From NCBI GenBank assembly GCA_002396125.1, contig DGWL01000102.1:1-51609 (forward strand): a stretch of 51,609 nt of DNA. Reading direction: 5' to 3'. Below the pieces are notes generated by a model, which saw nothing but the letters and a program-made list of their open reading frames with translations, was not told where the DNA came from and made no database searches. Positions within the stretch are counted from its first letter, which is position 1; each line of letters starts with the position of its first letter. Positions 26,589 through 34,412 of the stretch are shown here, in pieces. A program made the translations under genes and the position numbers. Origin of the DNA: Porphyromonadaceae bacterium UBA4259. Lineage in GTDB: Bacteria > Bacteroidota > Bacteroidia > Bacteroidales > Muribaculaceae.

Positions 26589-27971
26589 ATGAGTGATTTT
26601 TTTAATGCGATTGGTGAAGGAATTGTGTGGCTCAGCGATGTGCTGTGCAATTATCCTGAGTTTTTCCTTCTCATTGGCGGTGGATTGTTCCTGTTTTGCT
26701 ACTCGGGAGCCATTTCACTGCGCAGGTTGCCTCATGCCATCAGAGTGCTGAGAGAGAAACAAACCACCGACAGCGGTAAGGAAACCGGGCAAATCAGCTC
26801 GGTGCAGGCGCTATTAAGCGCCATAGCCGCCACTGTGGGTATGGGTAACATTGCCGGTGTGGCTGTTGCCCTGACGGTGGGTAACGGCAACCCCGGTGTG
26901 ATATTCTGGATGTGGGTCAGTGCCATCGTGGGCATGACAACCAAGTTCTTTGAAGGCACATTATCTATAATGTATAAGGGCAAGGACAGCAATGGCGAAG
27001 TTCAGGGCGGTCCCATGTATCTCATCACAAAGGGTATGGGCGAAAAATGGAAGCCTCTGGCCATGGCTTTTGCCATCTTCGGACTTGTGGGCACGCTGTG
27101 CGTGTGGCAGTCTAACCAGCTGGTAGAATCGGTAACCACCGTCATCACCAGCCCCATGGGTATTGATAACACCGTGATGTTGCGATTTATCATGGGAGTG
27201 GTGATGGTGCTGATTGTGGGAGCTGTGATTCTTGGCGGCATCAAGCGCATCGCCTCAATTGCCTCTAAAATAGTGCCCCTCATGGTAGCGCTCTACTTGA
27301 TAATGGTGCTCGTAATCATGGCGTTGAACTACGACAAGGTGCCTGGTGTATTCTCATCGATATTTGAGGGGGCTTTCTCCTTTGAGGCTGGACTGGGTGG
27401 ATTTGCCTATGTGGCATTGATTGGCGCTCGTCGCGCAGCCTATGTCAACGAGGCCGGTGTGGGTACAGCATCAATGATGCATGGCGCAAGCAAGAACACC
27501 GAACCCGTGCGCGAGGGTCTCATTGCAATGCTTGGACCCGCCATCGACTCGGGTCTGGTGTGCACACTCACAGCCATTCCCATCATCATCGCAGGCAACT
27601 ACGTGGGAGTGGGTAACGACCCCAAGGGCCTGGCTATAGCCTTGCAGGCTTGGCAACAACTCATTCCGGGCTTTGGACACTATCTGCTCATGATTATTGT
27701 GTTCTTCTTTGCGTTCTCTACAATGTTCACCTATAGCTACTATGGCCAAAAGTGCACCAACTACCTCTTTGGTGCCAAGAATGCCAAGTATTATAACTAC
27801 TACTACCTGGTGATGATTGTAGTGGCTGCCATCGTTCCACTGAAGGTGGTAGTGGGATTCATGGACATTGCTTTCTTCCTGATGGCCTGCTGCACCATGA
27901 CAGCGCTCATTGTACTATCACCAAAGGCCAAGGCCGCTGCACGCGAATACTTCGCCAAGCAGCGCAAATGA
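26589..27971 (+). CDS. Sodium/cation:alanine-glycine symporter (AgcS family)
   Basis: 460 aa, about 10-11 membrane helices. The family signature is clear: AATVGMGNIAGVAVALTVGN-type loop near 79-98 (motif GMGNIAGVA), ARRAAYVNEAGVGTASMMHG near 282-300, and FFAFSTMFTYSYYG near 372-385. It imports alanine or glycine with Na+ or H+. It starts 51 bp after the last TPM gene, so it might be cotranscribed, but a functional link is not obvious. A strong terminator follows. Confidence 0.94.
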   Translation: MSDFFNAIGEGIVWLSDVLCNYPEFFLLIGGGLFLFCYSGAISLRRLPHAIRVLREKQTTDSGKETGQISSVQALLSAIAATVGMGNIAGVAVALTVGNGNPGVIFWMWVSAIVGMTTKFFEGTLSIMYKGKDSNGEVQGGPMYLITKGMGEKWKPLAMAFAIFGLVGTLCVWQSNQLVESVTTVITSPMGIDNTVMLRFIMGVVMVLIVGAVILGGIKRIASIASKIVPLMVALYLIMVLVIMALNYDKVPGVFSSIFEGAFSFEAGLGGFAYVALIGARRAAYVNEAGVGTASMMHGASKNTEPVREGLIAMLGPAIDSGLVCTLTAIPIIIAGNYVGVGNDPKGLAIALQAWQQLIPGFGHYLLMIIVFFFAFSTMFTYSYYGQKCTNYLFGAKNAKYYNYYYLVMIVVAAIVPLKVVVGFMDIAFFLMACCTMTALIVLSPKAKAAAREYFAKQRK

Positions 27972-28011
27972 CGTTCCACTGCGGCACATTTTCAATTCAA
28001 AAAAACAAAAT

Positions 28012-28050
28012 AATGCGGCAATTTAAATAAAAATTGTCGCATTTTTATTT
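28012..28050 (+). terminator. Terminator after the symporter gene
   Basis: A 13-bp stem with one G-U pair (28012-28024 with 28031-28043) followed by T-rich sequence. Confidence 0.85.
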
Positions 28051-28077
28051 GTTTTTAAAATAATTTTATTATATTTG
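28048..28077 (+). promoter_or_regulatory. Promoter of a candidate small RNA
   Basis: TTTG (28048-28051) and TATATTTG (28070-28077) with an 18-nt spacer, one shorter than ideal. It lies directly after a terminator and points into a gap that has no plus-strand gene. Confidence 0.55.
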
Positions 28078-28081
28078 CGCA

Positions 28082-28212
28082 TCAATACTGACTATTGTTA
28101 ATTCACTAACTATAATCTAAAACGATTAAGAAAGCACATTTAAAGTAAATTTTCTCATACTCTAAAATCCTGCCGGAGCGACTTTGTGAAAAATCGCTCC
28201 GGCACTTTCTTC
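28082..28212 (+). ncRNA. Candidate small RNA ending in a GC-rich hairpin
   Basis: No ATG occurs before the hairpin, so this is noncoding. The estimated RNA is about 130 nt and ends with a perfect 11-bp stem TGCCGGAGCGA/TCGCTCCGGCA (28171-28181, 28194-28204) followed by a modest T-rich run. The next gene is on the other strand. The hairpin may instead terminate the convergent epimerase gene. Confidence 0.4.
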
Positions 28213-28265
28213 TTTAAAAACCGAAATTGAGTGCTTTGCCTCAAAACAACTCATCATGTTATATA

Positions 28266-29276
28266 TCACAACCACCCGGCCTGGCGATACCAGGCGATTG
28301 CTTTGTGAACGCCTTGCTTGAGGGAGTGCTGAGGATTAAAGTTAAAGTCGCGGCGCGCGTCGGTTGTGTCGCACAGCCAGTTGCGTTGCTTGAGAATGCG
28401 GAACTTGTCGGGGTTGAGAGTGCTGGCCTTGCCGGTGAGTTTGCCAATGAACTCAGCCACATGGCACACAATCTTCACCAGCCACAGCGGACAAGTGACA
28501 GGAACCACCACGCGCTTGCCCAGCTCATCACACACAATCTTGCGAAACTCCTGCTGAGTGTAGCTCTGGGCCTCACTGATGAAATAGGCCTTGCGCTTGG
28601 GACCCGCCTCGAGAGCGTCAATCACGGCAGTGGCAAGATCCTCAACATAGATGAAGGTGAGTAACTGTTTCTTGAAACCAACACTGAAATCGAAGCCGCG
28701 CTTTATGCTCTTCATCATCAGGAAATAGTCGCGCTCGTGAGGACCGTAAACACCGGTGCAACGGAATATTGTGTAAGGGAAACCGGTCTGCATCTGCAAG
28801 TAGGTCTCACCCTTGAGTTTCGACACACCGTAGCGGGTGTTGGGTGCTGGCACATCGGTGCTGGTGAAGGGTTTGTAATCCACCTCATCACCAGGTCCCA
28901 TCACGCTTAGGCTACTCATCATGAGAAAGACATTAGGCACGGCATCCAGTGCCTTGAGTTCGTCAACAATGCTCTTGAGGCAACCATAGTTCACTGTCTC
29001 AAAGTCGAGATAGTTGGTGGCCTTGGTGAGTCCCAGGTTGTGCACCACATAGTCCCACTTGCCATGCTGCTCAATGGTGTCCTTGAGAGTGCTGTGAAGC
29101 GCATCAGTGTCATTGAAGTCGAGCACGAGAAACTTTATTCGCTCATCGGTTAAGAACTCACGGCTAGTGGTCTTGCGCACAGCCGCCCATGTTTCATATC
29201 CTCGCTTGAGTGCCTCCTGCACGAGATAACCGCCAATGAAGCCACCGGCTCCTGTAATGAGTATTTTCTTTTTCAT
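28266..29276 (-). CDS. NAD-dependent epimerase/dehydratase (extended SDR)
   Basis: 336 aa. Rossmann motif GAGGFIGGY at 8-16, active site YGVSK (Y and K of the SDR pair) near 150-155, and the extended-SDR substrate region after it. Probably modifies a nucleotide-sugar or a cell-surface precursor. It overlaps the GT9 gene upstream by 4 bp, so it belongs to an envelope-sugar operon; the exact substrate is unknown. Confidence 0.87.
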   Translation of the reverse strand: MKKKILITGAGGFIGGYLVQEALKRGYETWAAVRKTTSREFLTDERIKFLVLDFNDTDALHSTLKDTIEQHGKWDYVVHNLGLTKATNYLDFETVNYGCLKSIVDELKALDAVPNVFLMMSSLSVMGPGDEVDYKPFTSTDVPAPNTRYGVSKLKGETYLQMQTGFPYTIFRCTGVYGPHERDYFLMMKSIKRGFDFSVGFKKQLLTFIYVEDLATAVIDALEAGPKRKAYFISEAQSYTQQEFRKIVCDELGKRVVVPVTCPLWLVKIVCHVAEFIGKLTGKASTLNPDKFRILKQRNWLCDTTDARRDFNFNPQHSLKQGVHKAIAWYRQAGWL

Positions 29277-30322
29277 CTTTCAAGAACAGTTTTCACTTTT
29301 TCTATTATCATTTCGGGACTAATGTCGCGCATGCAGTGATAATCACCGTAGCGGCACTTCTTGTTACCGAAAACCGAGCATGGACGACAGTCAAGGTCGA
29401 GTTGCACAGTGTCGCGCAATGCCTGATGCCATCCCAGGAAACCGCATGCCGGGTGAGTTCCGCCCCACACGCTCACCACCGGTAGTCCCACGAGCGATGC
29501 CAGGTGCATATTGGCACTGTCCATTGTGAGCATCACGTCGCATTTCGCCAGCAGCGCCAGCTCGTCGGCAAAGGTGTGCTTAATGTGAGGCAACGATATC
29601 ACATTGGAATACAGTTTCATGATGCGTCCCAGCGCCTCTTTTTCTTTCTCGCCACCTCCCATGAGGAAAATGTGGATGTTTTCCCATCTTGAAATTTCGC
29701 TAATCACAAGTTGCATCTGCTCCAGTGGATATTCCTTCGACTTGTGCTGAGAGAATGGCGCTATGGCAATCCACTTCTCGCCAGCAGCCTTACTCGGCAC
29801 GATGGGACTGCCGGGCTCCTCGCCGCCGGCAAAGATGCTGGAAAACTCGTCGCTTGCGCCCAATCCCAGTTGCCCGAAAACTGCTCTATAGCGCGAGTGA
29901 GTGCTGGCAACCGGCTGGCGCGACTTGCCACTCACAATCTTCTTTTTTTCACTGTGTCCCTTATCGATTGTAGCCACCGTCACTCCCTTCCACTTGAGAG
30001 TGGCTCGCATCACCTTGGTGCGAAGCACATCGTGCAAGTCGGCCATAGCGTCAAACTTGTAACGATAATGCAGATTCTTGGCAAGTTTTATCAAGCCCAG
30101 CACTCCCTTGTAGTTGCTCAAGTCAATTCCCAGTACAATAAGGTTGGAGGGACGATTGACAAAGATGCCGGCATGTTCCTTGCGAGTAGCAAGAACAAAG
30201 TTCACCTTGGGATTAGCTAGACACACCTGATAGACGATGGGAATGGTCATTGCCACATCGCCCAGTGCCGAGAAGCGGGTGATGAGCACCGTGCGCAAGG
30301 GTTTGTCATTATTTTTTGCCAT
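29273..30322 (-). CDS. Glycosyltransferase family 9 (heptosyltransferase-like)
   Basis: 349 aa, GT-B fold. N-terminal LITRFSALGDVAMTIPI (12-28) is the typical GT9 start; the sugar-nucleotide site shows in TMDSANMHLASLVGLPVV (about 262-279) and VWGGTHP. A Cys-rich stretch (DCRPCSVFGNKKCRYGDYHC) near 310-329 is common in Bacteroidetes members. It acts on LPS core or a similar glycan. It overlaps the DUF4254 gene by 14 bp and the epimerase gene by 4 bp. Confidence 0.9.
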   Translation of the reverse strand: MAKNNDKPLRTVLITRFSALGDVAMTIPIVYQVCLANPKVNFVLATRKEHAGIFVNRPSNLIVLGIDLSNYKGVLGLIKLAKNLHYRYKFDAMADLHDVLRTKVMRATLKWKGVTVATIDKGHSEKKKIVSGKSRQPVASTHSRYRAVFGQLGLGASDEFSSIFAGGEEPGSPIVPSKAAGEKWIAIAPFSQHKSKEYPLEQMQLVISEISRWENIHIFLMGGGEKEKEALGRIMKLYSNVISLPHIKHTFADELALLAKCDVMLTMDSANMHLASLVGLPVVSVWGGTHPACGFLGWHQALRDTVQLDLDCRPCSVFGNKKCRYGDYHCMRDISPEMIIEKVKTVLER

Positions 30323-30914
30323 ACAACACGGGGTTGGTTGCCGGGTCGTTATACATTTTCATCTGCCGGTATACCTTCATGTATTTGCGTCCCGCGGCGA
30401 TGTCGTCGAGTAGTTGATCAATGGCGGTAGTGAGGTCGGCACGCTGCTCCAGTAGCACATCGAGCTTTGCATGGCACAGTGCGCAATGCTCGGCTGTGGC
30501 ATCACTGCGCTCAGCCTGCTCCCGCATGTGATAGATTTTCAATGCGAGAATCGACAAGCGGTCAATAGCCCAGGCGGGACTCTCGGTGTTGAGAGTGGCA
30601 TTGTCGAGCACCTCAACGCCGGCATAGAGCTGGCGAAAGTAGCTGTCGATATCCTCAACCATGTCGGTGCGCACCTGGTTGCTGCGATCGATGCGCCGCT
30701 TGATTTTAAGCGCCTCTACTGGATCGATTGCAGGGTCGCGAATTATATCCTCAAGATGCCATTGCACAGTGTCGACCCAGCACTTTGCAAAGAGCCGGTC
30801 TTCGATAGTGCCTTCTCCATAGGGCGATGGCACTTGAGCATCAACATCGTCGGTAACATGATATAATTCAATTATTTTGTCAAATAAAGCATTAGCGTTG
30901 TCAGCAAATTTCAT
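30309..30914 (-). CDS. DUF4254 family protein
   Basis: 201 aa. Fully helical, charged, no signal peptide; matches the Bacteroidetes DUF4254 family as remembered (conserved WHLEDIIRDP near 52-61 and RRIDRSNQVRTDMVEDID near 72-89). Function unknown; it is repeatedly next to GT9 glycosyltransferase genes, so a role in LPS or glycan assembly is likely by context. It is first in the operon, with a TACTTTTG box at 30944-30951 about 30 bp upstream. Confidence 0.82.
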   Translation of the reverse strand: MKFADNANALFDKIIELYHVTDDVDAQVPSPYGEGTIEDRLFAKCWVDTVQWHLEDIIRDPAIDPVEALKIKRRIDRSNQVRTDMVEDIDSYFRQLYAGVEVLDNATLNTESPAWAIDRLSILALKIYHMREQAERSDATAEHCALCHAKLDVLLEQRADLTTAIDQLLDDIAAGRKYMKVYRQMKMYNDPATNPVLYGKK

Positions 30915-30943
30915 GTGTTATATCGGTTTAAAAAAACTAGCCA

Positions 30944-30951
30944 CAAAAGTA
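30944..30951 (-). promoter_or_regulatory. -7 box of the DUF4254-GT9-epimerase operon
   Basis: TACTTTTG on the minus strand fits the Bacteroidetes -7 consensus and would start transcription about 20 nt before the DUF4254 ATG. Confidence 0.55.
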
Positions 30952-30977
30952 GCAATAAAAAATGAATTATCGAGGAG

Positions 30978-31811
30978 CTAGATGTTAAAATCCAGATAAT
31001 TTGACCAAAACGCACGGTTGCGCCGGCGGTAAAAGGCGTGAGTGCCCATGGGGAGTTCGCCACCGGTGAGACGCATTGCCATCTCGGGATGACCCTCAAT
31101 CGAGAAACGGGCAGCGGTAGCGGCATCGGGAATGCGCAGGCTGCCATGCCACAACTCATTCACGCGCACACTCCACACCACGTCTTCAAAACCTGCCACT
31201 CCTGTTGTGGCATCAGTCATGGCCTCTATCTCATGTCCATGCTCTTCAAGCACTCGCAGCATGGCGCCGGTGCGCCTGAGCGAGAAGCCTCCGTTTCCCA
31301 CCTTCCACTTGAGCATCACGGGGTCAAAACCACCCTTTAATCGAGCCCAGCCACGTCTCAGCTTGTAGGCTCCACGTTTTATAATGTTCCAGCCCTCAAC
31401 CTCGCTTCTGGCAGGCAACCACGGCGCACCAATGTAGTCATAGCCGAGCGAGCACCAGTAGTCGAGATTGTCATGAAAGAGGGCTACATCGGTTTGACAC
31501 ACAACTATAAATTCCGAGTCAACAAAGCGCGAATACAGTTCGCTACTAAGCATGAATCGGTTATAGCCCCGGCGACCGTCAAAAAAATGGGGCGCGAAAC
31601 GTTCCACACGACAACGGCCGGCCTCAATGCCCAGCAAGTCGTCAAGCGGCGAAAAGTCAAGCCCATGAGGGCACACCACAACAATGTCGCGCCCGGGAGC
31701 CAGCACACGCATATTGCGCTCTACAACCCACCGCTCAATATCGTTCAACTGATTGCGATACAGGGGAATAACTACTGTCACAGATTGTAAATGGTGCGAA
31801 GTTGCGGCCAT
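30978..31811 (-). CDS. DUF5672 family glycosyltransferase-like protein
   Basis: 277 aa. Opens with a GT-A-like strand (SVTVVIPLYRNQL), then CQTDVALFHDNLDYWCSLGYDYIGAPW (about 108-135), where the DxD-like part and DYIGAPW identify DUF5672. GNGGFSLRR near 170 is shared with galactosyltransferase-like enzymes. Predicted to add a sugar to a surface glycan; donor and acceptor unknown. It follows the yidD-tatD gene by 7 bp as the last gene of the run. Confidence 0.82.
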   Translation of the reverse strand: MAATSHHLQSVTVVIPLYRNQLNDIERWVVERNMRVLAPGRDIVVVCPHGLDFSPLDDLLGIEAGRCRVERFAPHFFDGRRGYNRFMLSSELYSRFVDSEFIVVCQTDVALFHDNLDYWCSLGYDYIGAPWLPARSEVEGWNIIKRGAYKLRRGWARLKGGFDPVMLKWKVGNGGFSLRRTGAMLRVLEEHGHEIEAMTDATTGVAGFEDVVWSVRVNELWHGSLRIPDAATAARFSIEGHPEMAMRLTGGELPMGTHAFYRRRNRAFWSNYLDFNI

Positions 31812-31818
31812 GTTTATA

Positions 31819-32685
31819 TCATTTATACTTAATAATTCTCAAGGCGTTGCGGCGCACGTGGCGCTTGATGCTACGAGCACTGCAACCTCGAGCTTGGGCC
31901 ACAGCTTGAACCACATGGTCGATGCCTGTGGTGGTGTCGTCGTCGGTTTCCACCAGCAAGCGGTCGAGAGGTGTGATGGAAAGAGCTTGCGCATTGAAGC
32001 GTGCGCCAAACGAGAGATAGAACCCTGCGTCAATCAACTCGCGAGCCACATTCTCATTGCCGCGAAAGCCGTGAATTACCCACGCCACATTGTGAGCCCG
32101 CTCATTGTCGCGCCACAGCTTGAGCACCTGTTGCGAGGTGCGCACGCAGTGAATTATGAGCGGCTTGCCCAGCTCGGCGGCAAGGTCAATGTGGGCCTGC
32201 ATCACTTGCTGCTGCAACTCGAGCGACGCTCCCTTGAGTGAGTCAAGGCCTGTCTCGCCAATAGCCACCACCTGGTAGTGTTGAGCCGCTTGCTCAAGTT
32301 GAGCCATGCGTTGCATCCACTGCCCGTCTACATCCCATGGATGAATTCCCACGGCATAGACCTTGCCGTGCTGCGGCTTGTAGGCATCAGGGTCGACACT
32401 GATGAGCGCTTGAGTGGCGGCGGTGTTGTGGGTGTGAAAATCGGTAATGATGGGCGGCACGGGGTCATAGCCGTGACCTCCCCAGGGATTACAACTCACG
32501 ATGCGCTTCACTGCCATCCAGGTGCCACGCAACGGCCCATGACGTTCAATTGCCTCGATGGCATAGGTGCTGCACGATGGCGTGTAGCGGCACACGGGCG
32601 GCGTGAGCGGCGAGATGCATCGCTTGTAGAACTTAATGGGCAGGATGAGTAACTGCTTGGCTATGTTGGTTACAGTGAGTTTCAT
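31819..32685 (-). CDS. YidD-TatD fusion protein
   Basis: 288 aa in one frame. Residues 1-77 are a complete YidD (membrane protein insertion factor): PIKFYKRCISPLTPPVCRYTPSCSTYA, then VSCNPWGGHGYDPV. Residues 80-288 are a TatD-type metal-dependent nuclease: DFHTHN (His84, His86), GIHPWD, GETGLD, IHC, and VETDD near the end, slightly short for TatD. In relatives the two are separate; a stop between them is missing here. The TatD part may be active, and the amphipathic YidD part would tether it to the membrane. The gene is 6 bp from rnpA. Confidence 0.85.
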   Translation of the reverse strand: MKLTVTNIAKQLLILPIKFYKRCISPLTPPVCRYTPSCSTYAIEAIERHGPLRGTWMAVKRIVSCNPWGGHGYDPVPPIITDFHTHNTAATQALISVDPDAYKPQHGKVYAVGIHPWDVDGQWMQRMAQLEQAAQHYQVVAIGETGLDSLKGASLELQQQVMQAHIDLAAELGKPLIIHCVRTSQQVLKLWRDNERAHNVAWVIHGFRGNENVARELIDAGFYLSFGARFNAQALSITPLDRLLVETDDDTTTGIDHVVQAVAQARGCSARSIKRHVRRNALRIIKYK

Positions 32686-32691
32686 TATGAC

Positions 32692-33099
32692 CTATAGTTG
32701 TTGCCGGTCATTGAGATTGGTAGCAATCTTCTCGAGCAGCGAGCGCATGCAGCGGTCAATGGTGGCATAGTCCTTCTCGTCAGTTGCCAGCCAGTTGAAG
32801 CCAATGAGCACTGTTTTGCCAGCGCCAGAGGCAGCAGGTTGAAGCAGGTGACGATTGAGGCGATAGCTCTCGCGGGTGCGCCTGCGCAGCAACACGCGCT
32901 GCACGGCATGGCGAATGCGTTTCTTGGGAATGGAAATAAGGAAGCGGGCAGGCACCGGGTGGGCACCCTCGCCGGCATCGACAGCAAGCCACACGGCACG
33001 AAGCGGGTAGGCAATGATGGAATTGCCCTGCTTGTACAGCTTGTCAATCTCAATCTTGCTGCACAGTTTCTCGCTCTTGTATAATTTAAGTCGTGTCAT
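32692..33099 (-). CDS. rnpA: Ribonuclease P protein component
   Basis: 135 aa from MTRLKLYKSEKL (ATG at 33099); the ATG at 33111 lies in the promoter box. RnpA fold with the RNA-binding helix KKRIRHAVQRVLLRRRTRESYR near 63-84. In typical RnpA the motif reads RNxxKR; here Asn is replaced by Val (RVLLRR). It helps the RNA subunit cleave tRNA 5' leaders. Position before yidD matches the classic rnpA-yidD order. Confidence 0.9.
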   Translation of the reverse strand: MTRLKLYKSEKLCSKIEIDKLYKQGNSIIAYPLRAVWLAVDAGEGAHPVPARFLISIPKKRIRHAVQRVLLRRRTRESYRLNRHLLQPAASGAGKTVLIGFNWLATDEKDYATIDRCMRSLLEKIATNLNDRQQL

Positions 33100-33108
33100 G
33101 ACCGGTTG

Positions 33109-33116
33109 CAAAAGTA
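33109..33116 (-). promoter_or_regulatory. -7 box of rnpA
   Basis: TACTTTTG on the minus strand about 10 nt before the ATG at 33099, so the 5' leader would be a few nucleotides at most. The -33 region would fall in the hairpin beside it. Confidence 0.45.
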
Positions 33117-33175
33117 TAAAAAATCTCGCTATAGACCCCCAAAACTGCTGGGGAAAATGAGTCTTGGGGGTCTAT
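33117..33175 (-). terminator. Terminator-like hairpin between hemD-like gene and rnpA
   Basis: A 12-bp perfect stem (ATAGACCCCCAA with TTGGGGGTCTAT, 33131-33142 with 33164-33175), with T's at 33117-33122 after an 8-nt spacer. It likely ends the upstream minus-strand transcript. The spacer makes it less standard. Confidence 0.6.
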
Positions 33176-33210
33176 CGATGTCTTCACAAAGCGAGAAGAG
33201 CATTGCAATT

Positions 33211-34395
33211 TTACTTCTCGTCCTTCTTGACTGTTTTTTTAGTAGTAGCCTTCTTGGCTGTGGTTGCCTTGGTTGCTGTGGTTTTCTTGGCCGGAGCTGT
33301 TGCCTTCTTAGCAGCAGGTTTTTTCTCAACAGCTTTCTTAGCAGGAGCAGCCTTGGCTTCGGTAGTTTTCTTGGTGGCAGCCGCCTTGGTTGCGGTTGTC
33401 TTCTTGGCCGTTGTTGTCTTCTTGACAGCTGTTTTTTTCTCGGCGGTTTTCTTTGCCGGGGCAGCCTTCTTAGCCGGAGTTTTCTTGGTAGCTGTAGCCT
33501 TCTTGGCAACCGGTTTCTTGGCAGGCTCCTTCTTCTCGGTCTTGGCCTCAGCTTTCTCCGTGGCCGGTTGTTCCTTGGTGACAGCCGCCCCGGTTGCAGC
33601 CACAGCAGCGGGAGCTTCCTTAAATCTCTCTTGCTCAACGCGTGGCTCATCGGGGTCATTGAGGTGAGCCTCGATATATTGACCCATTGCGGCGGCAATC
33701 GATGGCGCCTTGGCCGATGTTGTAAAGTCGAGCCTTAAGTTGTTATTCTTTATTTCCTCAATTGTCTTGCCTCCCATTGCGCCAAGGGCGATGTTGCCTT
33801 GATGGAAATTGGGGAAGCTCTGCAGCAGCGACTTCACGCCCGAAGGAGTGAAAAGGATAATCATGTCGTAGTCGAAAGGCTCGTCGTTGCGAATCACGTT
33901 GCTCACCGTGCGATACATGATTGCCTTGGTGAACTTGATGCTTCCGTCCTCGGGGATGTGGAGCTTTTGTTCATGAACGTCGCTCACGGGGTAAAGATAG
34001 GTTTCCTTGTTGTGCTTGGCGAGCAGCGGCAGCAACGCTTCGGCATGACCGGTCTCGCTATAGAAAATCTTGCGCTTGCGGTAGACGATGTATTTCTGCA
34101 GATAATGTGCAATTGTCTCGCTCACACAGAAGTACTTCATTGTGTCGGGCACATTGTACCACAATTCCTTGCACAGGCGGAAGTAATGGTCGACAGCCGC
34201 ACGGGCAGTGAAAATCACCGCAGTGTGGTTGTTGATGGGGATTTTGGTCTGTCGAAATTCCCTTGAAGTCAACCCCTCGATCTTGATAAATGGCCTAAAA
34301 ACAACTTCCACTCCATACTTGCGCTGCAGGTCGTAATAAGGAGATTTCTCGGCAGCTGGCTTAGGTTGAGAAACCAAAATTTTCTTAATCTTCAC
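33211..34395 (-). CDS. Uroporphyrinogen-III synthase (HemD)-like protein with histone H1-like tail
   Basis: 394 aa. Residues 1-250 resemble the two-lobe HemD fold: KILVSQPKP, TARAAVDHYFRLC, CVSETIAHYLQKY, ILFTPSGVKSLLQSFP and ALGAMGGKT. HemD closes the tetrapyrrole ring in heme synthesis. From about 262 on, the protein is a long run of K, A, T and P (AKKTPAKKAAPAKK-type repeats), about 130 aa, like histone H1 C-termini or bacterial AlgP. The tail is in frame and not a stop readthrough. It could bind DNA or RNA. Gene order with DUF4271 downstream-upstream fits Bacteroidetes. Heme activity is uncertain. Confidence 0.8.
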   Translation of the reverse strand: MKIKKILVSQPKPAAEKSPYYDLQRKYGVEVVFRPFIKIEGLTSREFRQTKIPINNHTAVIFTARAAVDHYFRLCKELWYNVPDTMKYFCVSETIAHYLQKYIVYRKRKIFYSETGHAEALLPLLAKHNKETYLYPVSDVHEQKLHIPEDGSIKFTKAIMYRTVSNVIRNDEPFDYDMIILFTPSGVKSLLQSFPNFHQGNIALGAMGGKTIEEIKNNNLRLDFTTSAKAPSIAAAMGQYIEAHLNDPDEPRVEQERFKEAPAAVAATGAAVTKEQPATEKAEAKTEKKEPAKKPVAKKATATKKTPAKKAAPAKKTAEKKTAVKKTTTAKKTTATKAAATKKTTEAKAAPAKKAVEKKPAAKKATAPAKKTTATKATTAKKATTKKTVKKDEK

Positions 34396-34412
34396 TGTTA
34401 CAACGTTTTAGT

